DNA of 64,000 bases from Bacteroidota bacterium (GTDB lineage Bacteria > Bacteroidota > Bacteroidia > Chitinophagales > Chitinophagaceae). Position 1 is the stretch's first letter. Each line of letters opens with the position of its first letter. The translations under genes and the position numbers were made by a program. A model generated the notes under the pieces. The model saw only the letters and a program-made list of their open reading frames with translations, was not told the origin of the DNA and made no database searches. The DNA lies in the NCBI GenBank assembly GCA_947460595.1, contig CANHGS010000006.1, positions 104,941-168,940 of the forward strand, in the 5' to 3' direction. Of the stretch, positions 1 to 8,610 are shown in pieces.

Positions 1-634
1 CACTCTGGTCACTTAAGCCATCATACACCTGAATTTTATCAATCACATCCGGAGGTAGGTTCTTGGTAGCCAATTTGGGATCATCCCCAAAAAAGCGCTT
101 ACCATCAACCAATATGCGTTGTACCGTTTCGCCTTGCGATTTAATACCACCATCTTTATCTACTTCAATACCAGGTAATTTCTTTAGCAAATCTTCCGCA
201 ACGGCGTTAGGTTTGGTTTTGAAACTGGAGGCATTAAACTCTACCGTATCTTTTTTTATGGTGATGGGGGATTGTGTAACAGTCACATTCCCCAGGTCAT
301 TGGCCATTTGTCTGAGGTAAATATTCCCCAGATTAATCTCTGTATTGGTTTTACTTGGGCTAATTTTCTTGCTAAAGGGTTCATAACTTTGAAAACCCAC
401 TTGGAAAATCAGGTCTTCAAAAGGTAGATTTTTCAGTTCAAAACTGCCATCGGCCTTGGCCAAACCAAACACAATCAATGTGCTGTCTTTGGCATCAATC
501 ACGGTAACCGTGGCGTCTTTTAAAATCTGTTTGCCAACAGAATCTATTAATTTACCTTTTACAACAGCACTGGTTTGGGCAGTAGCCCCCAGGGATAGTA
601 AAAAGCCAAGAATCAGTAATGGTAATTTGCGCAT
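1..634 (-). CDS. Outer-membrane beta-barrel protein, CarboxypepD_reg-like N-terminus (5' part only)
   Basis: The gene starts at 634 and runs off the left edge, so only about 211 N-terminal residues are visible. A signal peptide (MRKLPLLILGFLLSLGATAQ) is followed by a carboxypeptidase-regulatory-like beta-sandwich (about 25-100) and then a plug-like segment with 'AEDLLKKLPGIEVDKDG' and 'FFGDDPKLATKNLP', typical of TonB-receptor-like proteins of Bacteroidota. The same plug motifs recur in the complete protein at 18784-21597, so the two are paralogues. The role is probably export or uptake at the outer membrane; the substrate is unknown. Family call is firm, specific function is not. Confidence 0.85.
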   Translation of the reverse strand, partial: MRKLPLLILGFLLSLGATAQTSAVVKGKLIDSVGKQILKDATVTVIDAKDSTLIVFGLAKADGSFELKNLPFEDLIFQVGFQSYEPFSKKISPSKTNTEINLGNIYLRQMANDLGNVTVTQSPITIKKDTVEFNASSFKTKPNAVAEDLLKKLPGIEVDKDGGIKSQGETVQRILVDGKRFFGDDPKLATKNLPPDVIDKIQVYDGLSDQS

Positions 635-829
635 GGGATATTTTTACAATACAAAGCTAATGTGGGAATTCAATGAATGAGATCAAACTCATTTAACGGC
701 AAGCTAGCGGGATAGTTGGGATAGGGGCTCAAATAATCGGTGAAGGGAAGAATGGGATAGGCGGGAAACAGACAAAGAGAAAAATGCTATAAATTTGTGT
801 TTAATCATTTTTTAACACAAAAAAATTAC

Positions 830-1135
830 ATGCGTACCAAACTCGCGATTGCAACACTAATAGCAGTATCCTTTGCTGCCTGTCAATCTAGTGAACCAAA
901 AGAAACTACTCCAGCTCCTGCTGCAACAGCTATTATGCCGGTAGATTCTACCAAATCTTATGATATAGCATTGGTTAACAATAAGAAAGACCCTGCTTGT
1001 GGGATGCCTGTTACGGCCGGTATTGCTGACACAGCACATTATAAAGACAAAGTATTGGGTTTCTGTGGAACAGCATGTAAAAATGAGTTCCAAAAGAATC
1101 CCGATGCCATGATAGCTGCAGCAGAAATTAAATAA
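830..1135 (+). CDS. YHS-domain lipoprotein
   Basis: About 101 residues. I chose the ATG at 830 over an in-frame GTG at 797 because it begins a clean lipoprotein signal (MRTKLAIATLIAVSFAAC) with lipobox FAAC. A Pro/Ala-rich linker leads to a YHS-type domain (about 52-98): DPACGMPV, then GFCGTACKNEF, with paired cysteines of the kind that bind metal in YHS/TRASH domains. It is probably a periplasmic or surface metal (copper?) binding protein. The next gene starts 15 bp downstream and is likely co-transcribed. A -7-like TAAATTTG lies at 790-797, but I found no matching -33 box. Metal identity is an inference. Confidence 0.8.
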   Translation: MRTKLAIATLIAVSFAACQSSEPKETTPAPAATAIMPVDSTKSYDIALVNNKKDPACGMPVTAGIADTAHYKDKVLGFCGTACKNEFQKNPDAMIAAAEIK

Positions 1136-1150
1136 CTAAAACAAAACCAT

Positions 1151-1540
1151 ATGAAAGCCTCAAAAATGATGTTATTGGCGTTGCTTTGTTCATTAGGACT
1201 AGCAGTAAGTGCCCAAGAAAAAACCACGTGGAAAGAACAAGAAGCCTTTCATGGTATCATGAGTAAAACTTTTCACCCTTCTGAAGAGGGAAACTTTAAG
1301 CCATTGAAGGAAAAATCAGACAGTTTAGTTATAGTAGCCAAAAAATGGAAAGCAGCCAAAATTCCTGCGGGATATAAACTCAAAGAAACAGCTGAATCTA
1401 TTGCTAAATTATTGAAGCAATGTGAAACCGTTAATGCTGCAGTAAAGTCTAACAAAGATGAGAAAACACTTGGTGCTTTAATGTTTGAAGCCCATGAAAC
1501 CTTCCATTATATTGTTGGAGAATGCAAGACGCATGACTAA
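1151..1540 (+). CDS. Small secreted His-rich helical protein, unknown function
   Basis: 129 residues with a signal peptide (MKASKMMLLALLCSLGLAVSAQ). The mature part looks all-helical. It has conserved-looking histidines in two blocks, EAFHGIMSKTFHPSEEG near residues 32-48 and FEAHETFHYIVGECKTH at the C-terminus, the latter with one of its only two mature cysteines. The arrangement resembles a four-helix metal- or haem-binding bundle, but I cannot name a family. It follows the YHS lipoprotein by 15 bp, which suggests a joint metal-related role. It ends just before a terminator hairpin. Confidence 0.65.
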   Translation: MKASKMMLLALLCSLGLAVSAQEKTTWKEQEAFHGIMSKTFHPSEEGNFKPLKEKSDSLVIVAKKWKAAKIPAGYKLKETAESIAKLLKQCETVNAAVKSNKDEKTLGALMFEAHETFHYIVGECKTHD

Positions 1541-1562
1541 TTCAATGAAATACTATTAAAAG

Positions 1563-1593
1563 AAAAGCCTCGGAAATCCGGGGTTTTTCTTTT
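1563..1593. terminator. Bidirectional intrinsic terminator
   Basis: An 11-bp stem (1563-1573 with 1578-1588, two G-U pairs in RNA) with a 4-nt loop and T-runs on both sides. It sits between the convergent genes ending at 1540 (+) and 1592 (-). Confidence 0.75.
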
Positions 1594-4500
1594 AACTAAA
1601 TAAGTATTCCACGTCTTCTTTGGTTAGTGTCTTCACAAATCCTTCATCGTCAGTTATCAGATCCTTAGCCAAATTGCGTTTGCGCTCCTGTAATTTAAGA
1701 ATCTTATCTTCTACGGTATCTGTACAAATCATTCTGTAAGCAAAAATATTCTTGGTTTGCCCAATTCGGTGGGTACGGTCAATGGCCTGTTGTTCAACGG
1801 CAGGGTTCCACCATGGATCAACTATATACACATAATCAGCAGCCGTTAAATTAAGACCCACACCACCTGCTTTCAGCGATATCAAAAACACCCTACAAGA
1901 GTCTTCATTCTGAAAACGTTGAATGGCAGCTTCACGTTCATTGATGGTACTGCTCCCGTCAAAGTATTCAAAATCAACCTCTAATTCGCGCATTTTGTCT
2001 TTAATCAGTGACAACATGCCTAAGAACTGGGAGAAGATTAAGGCCTTGTGGTTACTAATGTTTTCAGTGATTTCCCTACCAATTTCTTCTAGTTTAACAG
2101 ATACATTGGGGAACCTTTCTGCCTCTTTGACAATGGCCGGGCTGTCGCAGATTTGACGCAGTTTCATCAAACCTTGCAAGATGGTTAATTGCGATTTCTG
2201 GATCCCTTGGTTTTCTACAACGCCTAGAATCTTATCACGATAGTCGTTCCTGTAAGCGTCATAAATTTTGCGCTGTTCATCTCCCATTTCACAGAACAAG
2301 ACCATTTCTTGTTTTTCAGGTAAGTCCTTGGCTACTTGTTCCTTGGTTCTTCTCAGAATAAAAGGATAGAGTAGTTTTCTCAAATGGTCTTTCTGTTCTT
2401 TCTCCCCAAATTTGTCAATGGGCATGGAGAATTCGTGCTTGAAGAATTCTACGCTACCCAACATACCTGGGTTCAAGAAATTCATCTGGGCAAATATGTC
2501 AAAAGTATTATTCTGTAAAGGTGTACCACTTAAGCATAACCTGTTTTTGGCGCGTAACAAACCGGCTGCCTTTGTTACTTTGCTAGAAGGGTTTTTGATG
2601 GCTTGACTTTCATCCAAGATCACGTAATCAAAAGCCACTTCTACAAATTGTTTGATGTCACTTCTTAATGTACCATAGGTAGTGATAATTACATCTATAC
2701 TTGCATCGGAAAGACTTCCCCTAGTTCTAGTTCCGCCATGGTGCATATAAAAACTCAGATTGGGCGTGAATTTGCGAATCTCATTTTGCCAGTTATACAT
2801 TAGGGTTGTAGGGCAAACTACCAATGCTTTTAATGTTCCATTTTCTGATTTCAAATGGTGTAAAAAACTTAGGGCTTGAATGGTTTTACCAAGACCCATG
2901 TCATCGGCTAAAATGCCGCCCCATTGCACTTCTCTTAGGTAATTTAGCCATTGGAATCCGCTTTCCTGATAGGGACGTAATATGGCTTGTAAATGCGCTG
3001 GTGCTGGAATGGCTTTGATCTGATGGTTCTCTTTTAGTCTTTCATATTTTTCTTCCAATTGAAAGAATAATTCTTCCTCGTCTCTTTGGAAGTAGAGCTC
3101 TTCAATAACACTAAAGTGGTACTTGCTCAACTTCATGCTTCCCTGCTTTCCGTCGCCTACGCGGAATAACAAACTGTATTTCTTGATCCATTCTTCTGGT
3201 AGTATACCCAAAGTGCCATCGCCAAGTTGCACAAACTGTTGTTTATTGGCTAGTGCTTTTTTAACGTCTTCAACTGTAACCCTTTGTTCTCCAAAATTAA
3301 TCTGCACTTTGGCGTCAAACCAATCCGTATTACTACTGATAAAGATTTGGGTACTTGGTTTGGCAGTGTTGAAACGGAAATTTTTCAATGCTTCAAAACC
3401 ATGAACAGGTATATTCATGTCTTTGGCAGCGTCTATAAATAAGAAAAACCAATTATTCTTTAAAACATCGCTACCCTTTAGTGCTAGGGTATTCCCTTCT
3501 GAGGGGCGGATAAATTGAGAATGTAAAGACTCTATTCTTTGCATCATCTCCCTTTCTAAAGCCAGGTTTCTTTGAATAATCAATAGCCTATCTGCTTCAG
3601 GTAAAATGATTTTTTCTTTGTCTGTTTGTTTTACTTCATAACCCTTATAAATGAAAACAGGTTGGAATAATAAGTAGTCACCTTTTTCCTTTAAAAGGAT
3701 TTTCCAATCTGGTTTAATGTCTTTAACCTCTTCTTTTTGAACATTGGTAAAGTGTACATGGTATTCTTTAGAAAGGGGCATTAGGAATTGCTGTAATTGT
3801 ACTCCCCATTCTGCTGCAGGTATTTGAATTTTACCAGTAGGTAAAAATCGCTCCACTTGCATAATATCTTCTGCGCGCTTCCAAGTATAAAACTGATTAT
3901 GGTATTGAAATAATAGAGCAGATTCAGATTCGTTCTCTGCAATATTTAAATCGGCCAGTGGTAATTTAATTCTGCAGTCAACACTATAATGGCCATTTGC
4001 ATAACCTACTTCAAATTCCGGACTAATAAATTCCTGACTAATTTCAGCTGACACTAGATTGGCAGTGGTAAAAGATTTTTTAGCAGGCAAGTAGAAAACA
4101 AATTTTGACTGACTAAGTTCTTCAAATAATTTCTTGACCTTTGGATGCAGGTATTCATTGATTAAATGCCTAGTCTCTTCTGGTAATTCATCACTATGTT
4201 GTTGTATAATATTTTCCCAGATTCCACTAAAAGGTGAATTTCTATTCAAGTATCTGTTCACTTCTGCTTGCATTAGTTTTCTTAACTGTTGCAAGAGCAT
4301 TTTATCATCTTCGTTAAAAACCTCAGTATTGACAAATTTTGCTAAGTCAATTTTTACGGTTTTAGAAATATATTTAGTTTGGGTTTCATCGGCCTCGCCT
4401 TGCACTGCTTCTAGGGAAATATAAGGATAGCCCTGATCACTGTTGGTAATGACCACACCCATTTTCAATTCTACTCTTTTTTCAGGAATGGCTTGTTCCA

Positions 4501-5356
4501 ATGTTTTTTCCAAATTGTTTTCTACTACTTGCCTTGGTCTGCCTTCGGCTCCTGGTAGCGTTGATACCCTCTTAATACTGGTGTCCAATACCCTCAAAAA
4601 GGGTTTATTGTCTGTATAGGTAAATTCAAATTTCCCTTTTAGGTCATCGCTCAGCGAATAACCATAAAGGGCCAATAATTTATTTTTTTCTTTGTCCCAA
4701 TTTCTAATGCTATCAAAATAATTGGCACCATATTGCTGAAGTAATTGTAATAACACAACGCTTTTGTGAACACAAAGCGGATGTTCACTATCCGAATCAC
4801 ATGCGCAGCTGGTATCAAAATTCCTTTCCTCATTTTTCTGAATCAGCACTTTGTGATTGGTTCCATCCATTTCCATACTGGCCAATACCCTTTCGTCTTT
4901 GGCTTCTAAGATGGTAGCTTTTGCAGTTCTTAGATAAGTTTCTGCTTTTTCAAAATTCTCTTGTTTAGTCAGCAGTCGGATTAATTTCAGATCTAACTGT
5001 TTCATTTTAACCACCGTATGGCTTTGTTGGTAGATGGTTTCTTTGTCTCCAAGTAAATTCTTGTCTAAAAGATCCTGCAAATGAAATAGTGCACCAGCTT
5101 TATGTCTACAGATTTCAGAAAGATTGTAAGGACAGGTGCAACGTAGTGATAAAGTTTTGGGATCCTTGAACTGAGTAATATGCACCTTATAGAAAGTAGC
5201 ATATCCATCGTCTTTGACACGGAAAATTACCGTTCCCATGAGGTCATCATATTCAATGAGCTCCACATTTCCCAAAGCATGAATCTTCTTGCCTCTGCGA
5301 ATCACTTCTTCAGTGCCGCTATTGTAAATATGTTTGACTAAGTAAGGTAGTGCCAT
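1592..5356 (-). CDS. SWIM zinc finger / SNF2-family DEAD-box helicase
   Basis: 1254 residues. The N-terminal part has two SWIM-type zinc motifs: CTCPYNLSEICRH near residue 73 and CACDSDSEHPLCVH near 185. A long SNF2-associated middle region follows. The SNF2 ATPase has Walker A ADDMGLGKT at about 818, a DEAD-box variant DESQ at about 915 and SGTPLQNN at about 932. The C-terminal helicase lobe ends with GVGLNLTAADYV and DRTHRIGQ at about 1195. It is an ATP-driven DNA translocase that probably remodels protein-DNA complexes; the cellular role is unknown. It is monocistronic, between a terminator and divergent space. A TAGTTTTG -7-like element lies at 5398-5405 on this strand. Confidence 0.9.
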   Translation of the reverse strand: MALPYLVKHIYNSGTEEVIRRGKKIHALGNVELIEYDDLMGTVIFRVKDDGYATFYKVHITQFKDPKTLSLRCTCPYNLSEICRHKAGALFHLQDLLDKNLLGDKETIYQQSHTVVKMKQLDLKLIRLLTKQENFEKAETYLRTAKATILEAKDERVLASMEMDGTNHKVLIQKNEERNFDTSCACDSDSEHPLCVHKSVVLLQLLQQYGANYFDSIRNWDKEKNKLLALYGYSLSDDLKGKFEFTYTDNKPFLRVLDTSIKRVSTLPGAEGRPRQVVENNLEKTLEQAIPEKRVELKMGVVITNSDQGYPYISLEAVQGEADETQTKYISKTVKIDLAKFVNTEVFNEDDKMLLQQLRKLMQAEVNRYLNRNSPFSGIWENIIQQHSDELPEETRHLINEYLHPKVKKLFEELSQSKFVFYLPAKKSFTTANLVSAEISQEFISPEFEVGYANGHYSVDCRIKLPLADLNIAENESESALLFQYHNQFYTWKRAEDIMQVERFLPTGKIQIPAAEWGVQLQQFLMPLSKEYHVHFTNVQKEEVKDIKPDWKILLKEKGDYLLFQPVFIYKGYEVKQTDKEKIILPEADRLLIIQRNLALEREMMQRIESLHSQFIRPSEGNTLALKGSDVLKNNWFFLFIDAAKDMNIPVHGFEALKNFRFNTAKPSTQIFISSNTDWFDAKVQINFGEQRVTVEDVKKALANKQQFVQLGDGTLGILPEEWIKKYSLLFRVGDGKQGSMKLSKYHFSVIEELYFQRDEEELFFQLEEKYERLKENHQIKAIPAPAHLQAILRPYQESGFQWLNYLREVQWGGILADDMGLGKTIQALSFLHHLKSENGTLKALVVCPTTLMYNWQNEIRKFTPNLSFYMHHGGTRTRGSLSDASIDVIITTYGTLRSDIKQFVEVAFDYVILDESQAIKNPSSKVTKAAGLLRAKNRLCLSGTPLQNNTFDIFAQMNFLNPGMLGSVEFFKHEFSMPIDKFGEKEQKDHLRKLLYPFILRRTKEQVAKDLPEKQEMVLFCEMGDEQRKIYDAYRNDYRDKILGVVENQGIQKSQLTILQGLMKLRQICDSPAIVKEAERFPNVSVKLEEIGREITENISNHKALIFSQFLGMLSLIKDKMRELEVDFEYFDGSSTINEREAAIQRFQNEDSCRVFLISLKAGGVGLNLTAADYVYIVDPWWNPAVEQQAIDRTHRIGQTKNIFAYRMICTDTVEDKILKLQERKRNLAKDLITDDEGFVKTLTKEDVEYLFS

Positions 5357-5471
5357 GGTTTTTCAAGATGGCCCAGGTTATGAAAAGGGCAATTTGCAAA
5401 ACTAAAGAAAACCAAATGGCTTTTAGCACAAAAAAGAAAGGAATATGGAAGATTTGTTGGTTAAATGCGCA

Positions 5472-6194
5472 CTATTTGGCTACTAAATCTCCATTTCTGT
5501 AAATAGGAAGGATATTGGCTTGGTCTGGGGTTACGCAATATTCCAAATCCTTTTCCAAACCATAGGCCGACAGCCGGTGCCAATGGGTAGTTTTCCTGAT
5601 AAAATTGGCCATATTGTCTTTTTGGGACTGGTACAATTCAGTAGCCATTAGAGAACTATCGCAGTGAATGGTAAAATGTTCCTGAATTCTATTGATGACA
5701 GCACCGGCAAAAAGGCTATCTTCCAAATTAAACCTGTCTTTCCAAGCGGAGCATCCAAGTATCACATTCATATTTGATGCAACTAAGTGGTCGCATACAG
5801 CTGAAAGATTTGGGAAACTTCCCGTAATAATTTCTGAAGCCCCATTGTTCAACGCCATGTGTAATAGTTTGGTGCCATTAGTGGTAGTTAGGACCAAGGT
5901 TTTTCCTTCAATAAAATGGCGTGGATATTCTGCTGGAGAGTTTCCATGTGACAGACCTTCAATTACTTTTCCGTCTCTTTCGCCTGCAGTAATCCCCCCT
6001 ATTTTTTTGCCAATTTCAATACATTGTTGCACTTCCGCAACTGGGATAATTCTACTGGCCCCATTATATAAAGCTGTGGCAATAGTAGACGTGGCGCGAA
6101 AAACGTCTATAATAACAACTATACTATTGCTGATATCGTAAAGGTTTAACAGTTTGGGAGACAGTACGGTATGTAGGGCTGGTTTCTGTAACAT
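5472..6194 (-). CDS. comB: 2-phosphosulfolactate phosphatase (ComB family)
   Basis: 240 residues from the ATG at 6194 (a TTG at 6212 would add six residues). Family hallmarks are visible: VVIIDVFRATST near the N-terminus, ITAGERDGKVIEG in the middle and TTTNGTKLL around 110. ComB removes phosphate from 2-phosphosulfolactate to give sulfolactate, a step of coenzyme M/sulfonate metabolism in archaea. In bacteria without coenzyme M the physiological substrate is less clear. No other sulfolactate gene is in the window. A good promoter match lies so close upstream that the transcript may be nearly leaderless. Confidence 0.85.
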   Translation of the reverse strand: MLQKPALHTVLSPKLLNLYDISNSIVVIIDVFRATSTIATALYNGASRIIPVAEVQQCIEIGKKIGGITAGERDGKVIEGLSHGNSPAEYPRHFIEGKTLVLTTTNGTKLLHMALNNGASEIITGSFPNLSAVCDHLVASNMNVILGCSAWKDRFNLEDSLFAGAVINRIQEHFTIHCDSSLMATELYQSQKDNMANFIRKTTHWHRLSAYGLEKDLEYCVTPDQANILPIYRNGDLVAK

Positions 6195-6199
6195 GGGCG

Positions 6200-6229
6200 C
6201 AAAGATAATCAATCAAACATTACGCTTAA
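6200..6229 (-). promoter_or_regulatory. Candidate Bacteroidota-type promoter of comB
   Basis: On the minus strand TTA (6229-6227), a 19-bp spacer, then TATCTTTG (6207-6200). This matches TTG-N19-21-TAnnTTTG except for one base in the -33 box. The expected start lies only a few bases before the ATG at 6194. Confidence 0.4.
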
Positions 6230-6430
6230 TTGTACCTAAAATAATGGCTAAAATCAGGGTCCAACTTTAATGCTACATTAGGTTTTGATTCATATCCATT
6301 TGATCTATCAAGGGCTTTGGAGTTAACAAACTCATTGAAAAAAATCAGACTAAATAAAAGACAGTACTGCGGATTAAAGTGTAACTTTCATTACTTTCTA
6401 TCTTTAGCCTCTCCAATTCAAGCCTGCAAA

Positions 6431-6991
6431 TTGAAAATCTATATTAAATACATGGTGAGTGCCCGTTGTAAAATGGTGGTGAAAGCAGAGTTGGAAAAGT
6501 TAGGCATAAAATACAATAATGTTGAATTAGGTCAAATTGATCTTCCCGTAGACTTAACTCCTTCACAAAGACTAGTCCTTAATGAGATACTGTTGCCTTC
6601 TGGATTGGAATTAATGGAAGACAAGAAAGCAGTTCTAATTGAAAAAATAAAACAAGTTATTGTAGAACTAGTTCATTATTCAGACGAACCATTAGAGATC
6701 AATTTCTCTGAATTTTTAAGCAAGAAATTAACTTACGACTATACCTATTTGTCCAATTTATTCTCAGAAACAGAAGGCACTACTATTGAACGTTATTTAA
6801 TGATTCATAAAATTGAACGCGTTAAGGAGTTAATCATCTACAATGAATTAAATCTTACCGAGATAGCATGGAAGATGAATTATAGTAGTGTAGCACATCT
6901 ATCTCATCAGTTCAAGAAAATCACTGGCCTTACTCCCTCTTTTTTTAAGTCTATCAAGAACAAGAAGCGTACAGGATTAGACAACGTGTGA
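6431..6991 (+). CDS. AraC-type regulator with degenerate HMA-like N-terminal domain (paralogue 1)
   Basis: 186 residues from a TTG start at 6431. This start is supported because the paralogue at 9952 begins with the same TTG-initiated segment (K-I/L-YIKYMVS-x-x-CK). Residues 1-70 look like a heavy-metal-associated (ferredoxin-like) fold in which the usual CxxC is reduced to SxxC. Residues about 85-186 form an AraC-type double HTH (NLTEIAWKMNYSSVAHLSHQFKKITGLTP). It probably activates or represses neighbouring stress genes; the signal is unknown. An in-frame ATG at 6317 would add an unconserved 38-residue extension. Only 86 bp separate it from the next gene. Confidence 0.8.
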   Translation: MKIYIKYMVSARCKMVVKAELEKLGIKYNNVELGQIDLPVDLTPSQRLVLNEILLPSGLELMEDKKAVLIEKIKQVIVELVHYSDEPLEINFSEFLSKKLTYDYTYLSNLFSETEGTTIERYLMIHKIERVKELIIYNELNLTEIAWKMNYSSVAHLSHQFKKITGLTPSFFKSIKNKKRTGLDNV

Positions 6992-7077
6992 ATCTTACAA
7001 AATTGATTCCTCTACCTGTAATATAAAGTTTCTTATCTATTCCCAACTTTACTGGGTAAATAATCTTATTAGTAAAA

Positions 7078-7509
7078 ATGCAAATCATGAAAAACAACCG
7101 ATGCCTGGGTGTTTGGATGGATCATCATGAAGCTCATTTAATGGAGTATTCTTTAGATCAACCCAATATGAAAACTATTTATTCAAGCTTTAACACTAAT
7201 CAGCGATCAGAAAGCTTAGAAAAAGGGGAAAAGCTAATGCATCATAAAGAAAATCAAATGCAAGAGCAATTTTATAAGCTATTAGGCACCGAGATGCAAG
7301 AATACGAAGAAGTGTTATTGTTTGGTCCAACAGAAGCTAAAGTAGAGTTGTTCAATTTATTAAGAGAAATGAAAGCATGTGAACACATACATTTTTCTCT
7401 AAGGCAAGCGGAGAGAATGACGGCAAATCAACAACAAGCATTTGTAAGAGCATTTTTTAGCAAACCTGTAATGCACCAAATGCTTGATCATCATCAAAAA
7501 AAATCATGA
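7078..7509 (+). CDS. Conserved stress-island protein, possibly eRF1-like fold
   Basis: 143 residues, cytoplasmic, no signal or membrane segment; an in-frame ATG at 7087 is an alternative start. Visible motifs are GVWMDHHEAHL at the N-terminus, VLLFGPTEAKVEL near residue 80-92 and AERMTANQQQAFVRAFF towards the end. The GP-x-EAK plus 'MT-x-NQ' pattern recalls bacterial proteins with an eRF1/Pelota-like domain, a group proposed to act on ribosomes. That assignment is from memory and uncertain. Its stop codon overlaps the dps start (ATGA), so the two are translationally coupled, which argues for a stress or starvation role. Confidence 0.6.
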   Translation: MQIMKNNRCLGVWMDHHEAHLMEYSLDQPNMKTIYSSFNTNQRSESLEKGEKLMHHKENQMQEQFYKLLGTEMQEYEEVLLFGPTEAKVELFNLLREMKACEHIHFSLRQAERMTANQQQAFVRAFFSKPVMHQMLDHHQKKS

Positions 7510-7979
7510 AAACAAATATTGGCATTTCAGACAAACATTTAATAAGGTCTGCTGGACTTTTATCAGAAATTCTTTCAGATGAAATGATTCTATATGTTAA
7601 GACAAGAAAATTTCATTGGAATGTAAGTGGAGAAAGCTTTTTGGAATTGCATAAGTTGTTTGAGTCTCAGTACAAACAAATGGAATTGTCAATTGACTTA
7701 GTGGCAGAACGCATGGGAAAATTAGGTCAGAAGACGCCCGGAACTATGGAAGAGTTTTTGCAATTAGGGAGCCTCAAGGAGTCTCCAGGAAAATACGCTA
7801 CCTCAAAAGACATGTTAAAGGAATTATTGTTAGACCATGAAAATTTGGTAGTTGTTTTAAGAAGGTCAGTTTCACAGATTGCTGGAAAAATAAATGACGC
7901 AGGCACGGCAGATTTTTTAACAGGTCTCATGGAAGATCATGAATCAACGGCATGGGTTTTAAGACGGTATCAAGAATAA
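7506..7979 (+). CDS. dps: Dps family ferritin-like DNA-protection protein
   Basis: 157 residues, close to the usual Dps length. The ferroxidase residues align well: H37 in KFHWNV, H49 and E53 in ELHKLFES (E replaces the more usual D), D64 and E68 in SIDLVAERM. Dps forms a 12-subunit shell that oxidises Fe(II) with peroxide and shields DNA in stationary phase and oxidative stress. It overlaps the preceding gene by 4 bp and is followed after 23 bp by the yceI-like gene, so it lies in an operon rather than being free-standing. Confidence 0.93.
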   Translation: MKTNIGISDKHLIRSAGLLSEILSDEMILYVKTRKFHWNVSGESFLELHKLFESQYKQMELSIDLVAERMGKLGQKTPGTMEEFLQLGSLKESPGKYATSKDMLKELLLDHENLVVVLRRSVSQIAGKINDAGTADFLTGLMEDHESTAWVLRRYQE

Positions 7980-8002
7980 TTCATTCAATTAAAATTTAAC
8001 CA

Positions 8003-8494
8003 ATGGGAAAAGATAATAAATGGTCTATTGACCAAGCACATTCAGAAATTGGATTCAGGGTAAGGCACCTAATGATTTCACACGTAAAGAGAACCTTTAA
8101 AACATTTGACGCCAGCATTCATACAGAAGGTGCAGATTTTAGCACGGCCGATATTGACTTCTGGATTGATGCAGATTCAGTGTCTAGTGGCGATAAGGAT
8201 AGGGATAACCACTTAAAAGCTGAGGAGTTTTTGGATGTAGAACACCATCCTCAAATTACTTTTCAGTCACACACTATTGGTAAGGCAGATGCAGCGGGAA
8301 ATCATATACTATGGGGCAATCTTACCATCAAAGAGACAACCAAACGGATTTCTTTGAATGTTCACTTTGGGGGTTTAATTGTTGATCCATGGGGTAATGA
8401 AAGAGCAGGATTCACTGTAACTGGTGTAATTAATAGAAAGGATTGGGGTTTGGAATGGAACCATATTATTGCAGCAGGGGGGGTGGATGGTTGA
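8003..8494 (+). CDS. YceI-family protein, frameshifted near the C-terminus
   Basis: The frame gives 163 residues of a YceI-like lipocalin-type fold: WSIDQAHSEIGFRVRHL at the start, HLKAEEFLDVEHHPQITFQS in the middle, TKRISLNVHFGG and AGFTVTGVINRKDWGLEWN near the end. YceI proteins bind polyisoprenoid-like lipids. There is no signal peptide, so this one is probably cytoplasmic. The expected last strands (GG-x-x-V-x-DEV-x-I-x-x-E-x-E) are missing here, because after a run of seven G at 8477-8483 the frame reaches a stop at 8494. Removing one G restores the family ending as far as 8579. Confidence 0.88.
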   Translation: MGKDNKWSIDQAHSEIGFRVRHLMISHVKRTFKTFDASIHTEGADFSTADIDFWIDADSVSSGDKDRDNHLKAEEFLDVEHHPQITFQSHTIGKADAAGNHILWGNLTIKETTKRISLNVHFGGLIVDPWGNERAGFTVTGVINRKDWGLEWNHIIAAGGVDG

Positions 8495-8579
8495 TGAAGA
8501 CGTTTATATTTTTAGTGAAATGGAATTGACAAATCTGGGTGTAAAAGTGATAAATATGGAATTTGTACCTGAAAAATAG
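8477..8579 (+). other. G7 tract and out-of-frame C-terminal tail of the YceI gene
   Basis: With six rather than seven G the reading continues GGWMVDEDVYIFSEMELTN and so on to a TAG at 8577-8579, giving a tail of normal YceI length and character. This is either an assembly indel in a homopolymer, a recent mutation, slippage by polymerase or ribosome, or a phase-variable switch. The sequence alone cannot separate these. Confidence 0.75.
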
Positions 8580-8610
8580 TAACCCTAATAATTGACAAAA
8601 AAAATGAACC

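Noticed and set aside
857..1093. Minus-strand open frame under the YHS lipoprotein gene
   Set aside because: It is the antisense shadow of a clear lipoprotein gene, has no signal or recognisable motif and no leader.
5692..6141. 149-codon plus-strand open frame opposite comB
   Set aside because: ComB motifs are unambiguous on the other strand; this frame has no family features and no promoter or start context.
6317..6430. N-terminal extension of the first AraC regulator from the ATG at 6317
   Set aside because: The 38 extra residues have no counterpart in the paralogue, whereas the TTG at 6431 matches it exactly.
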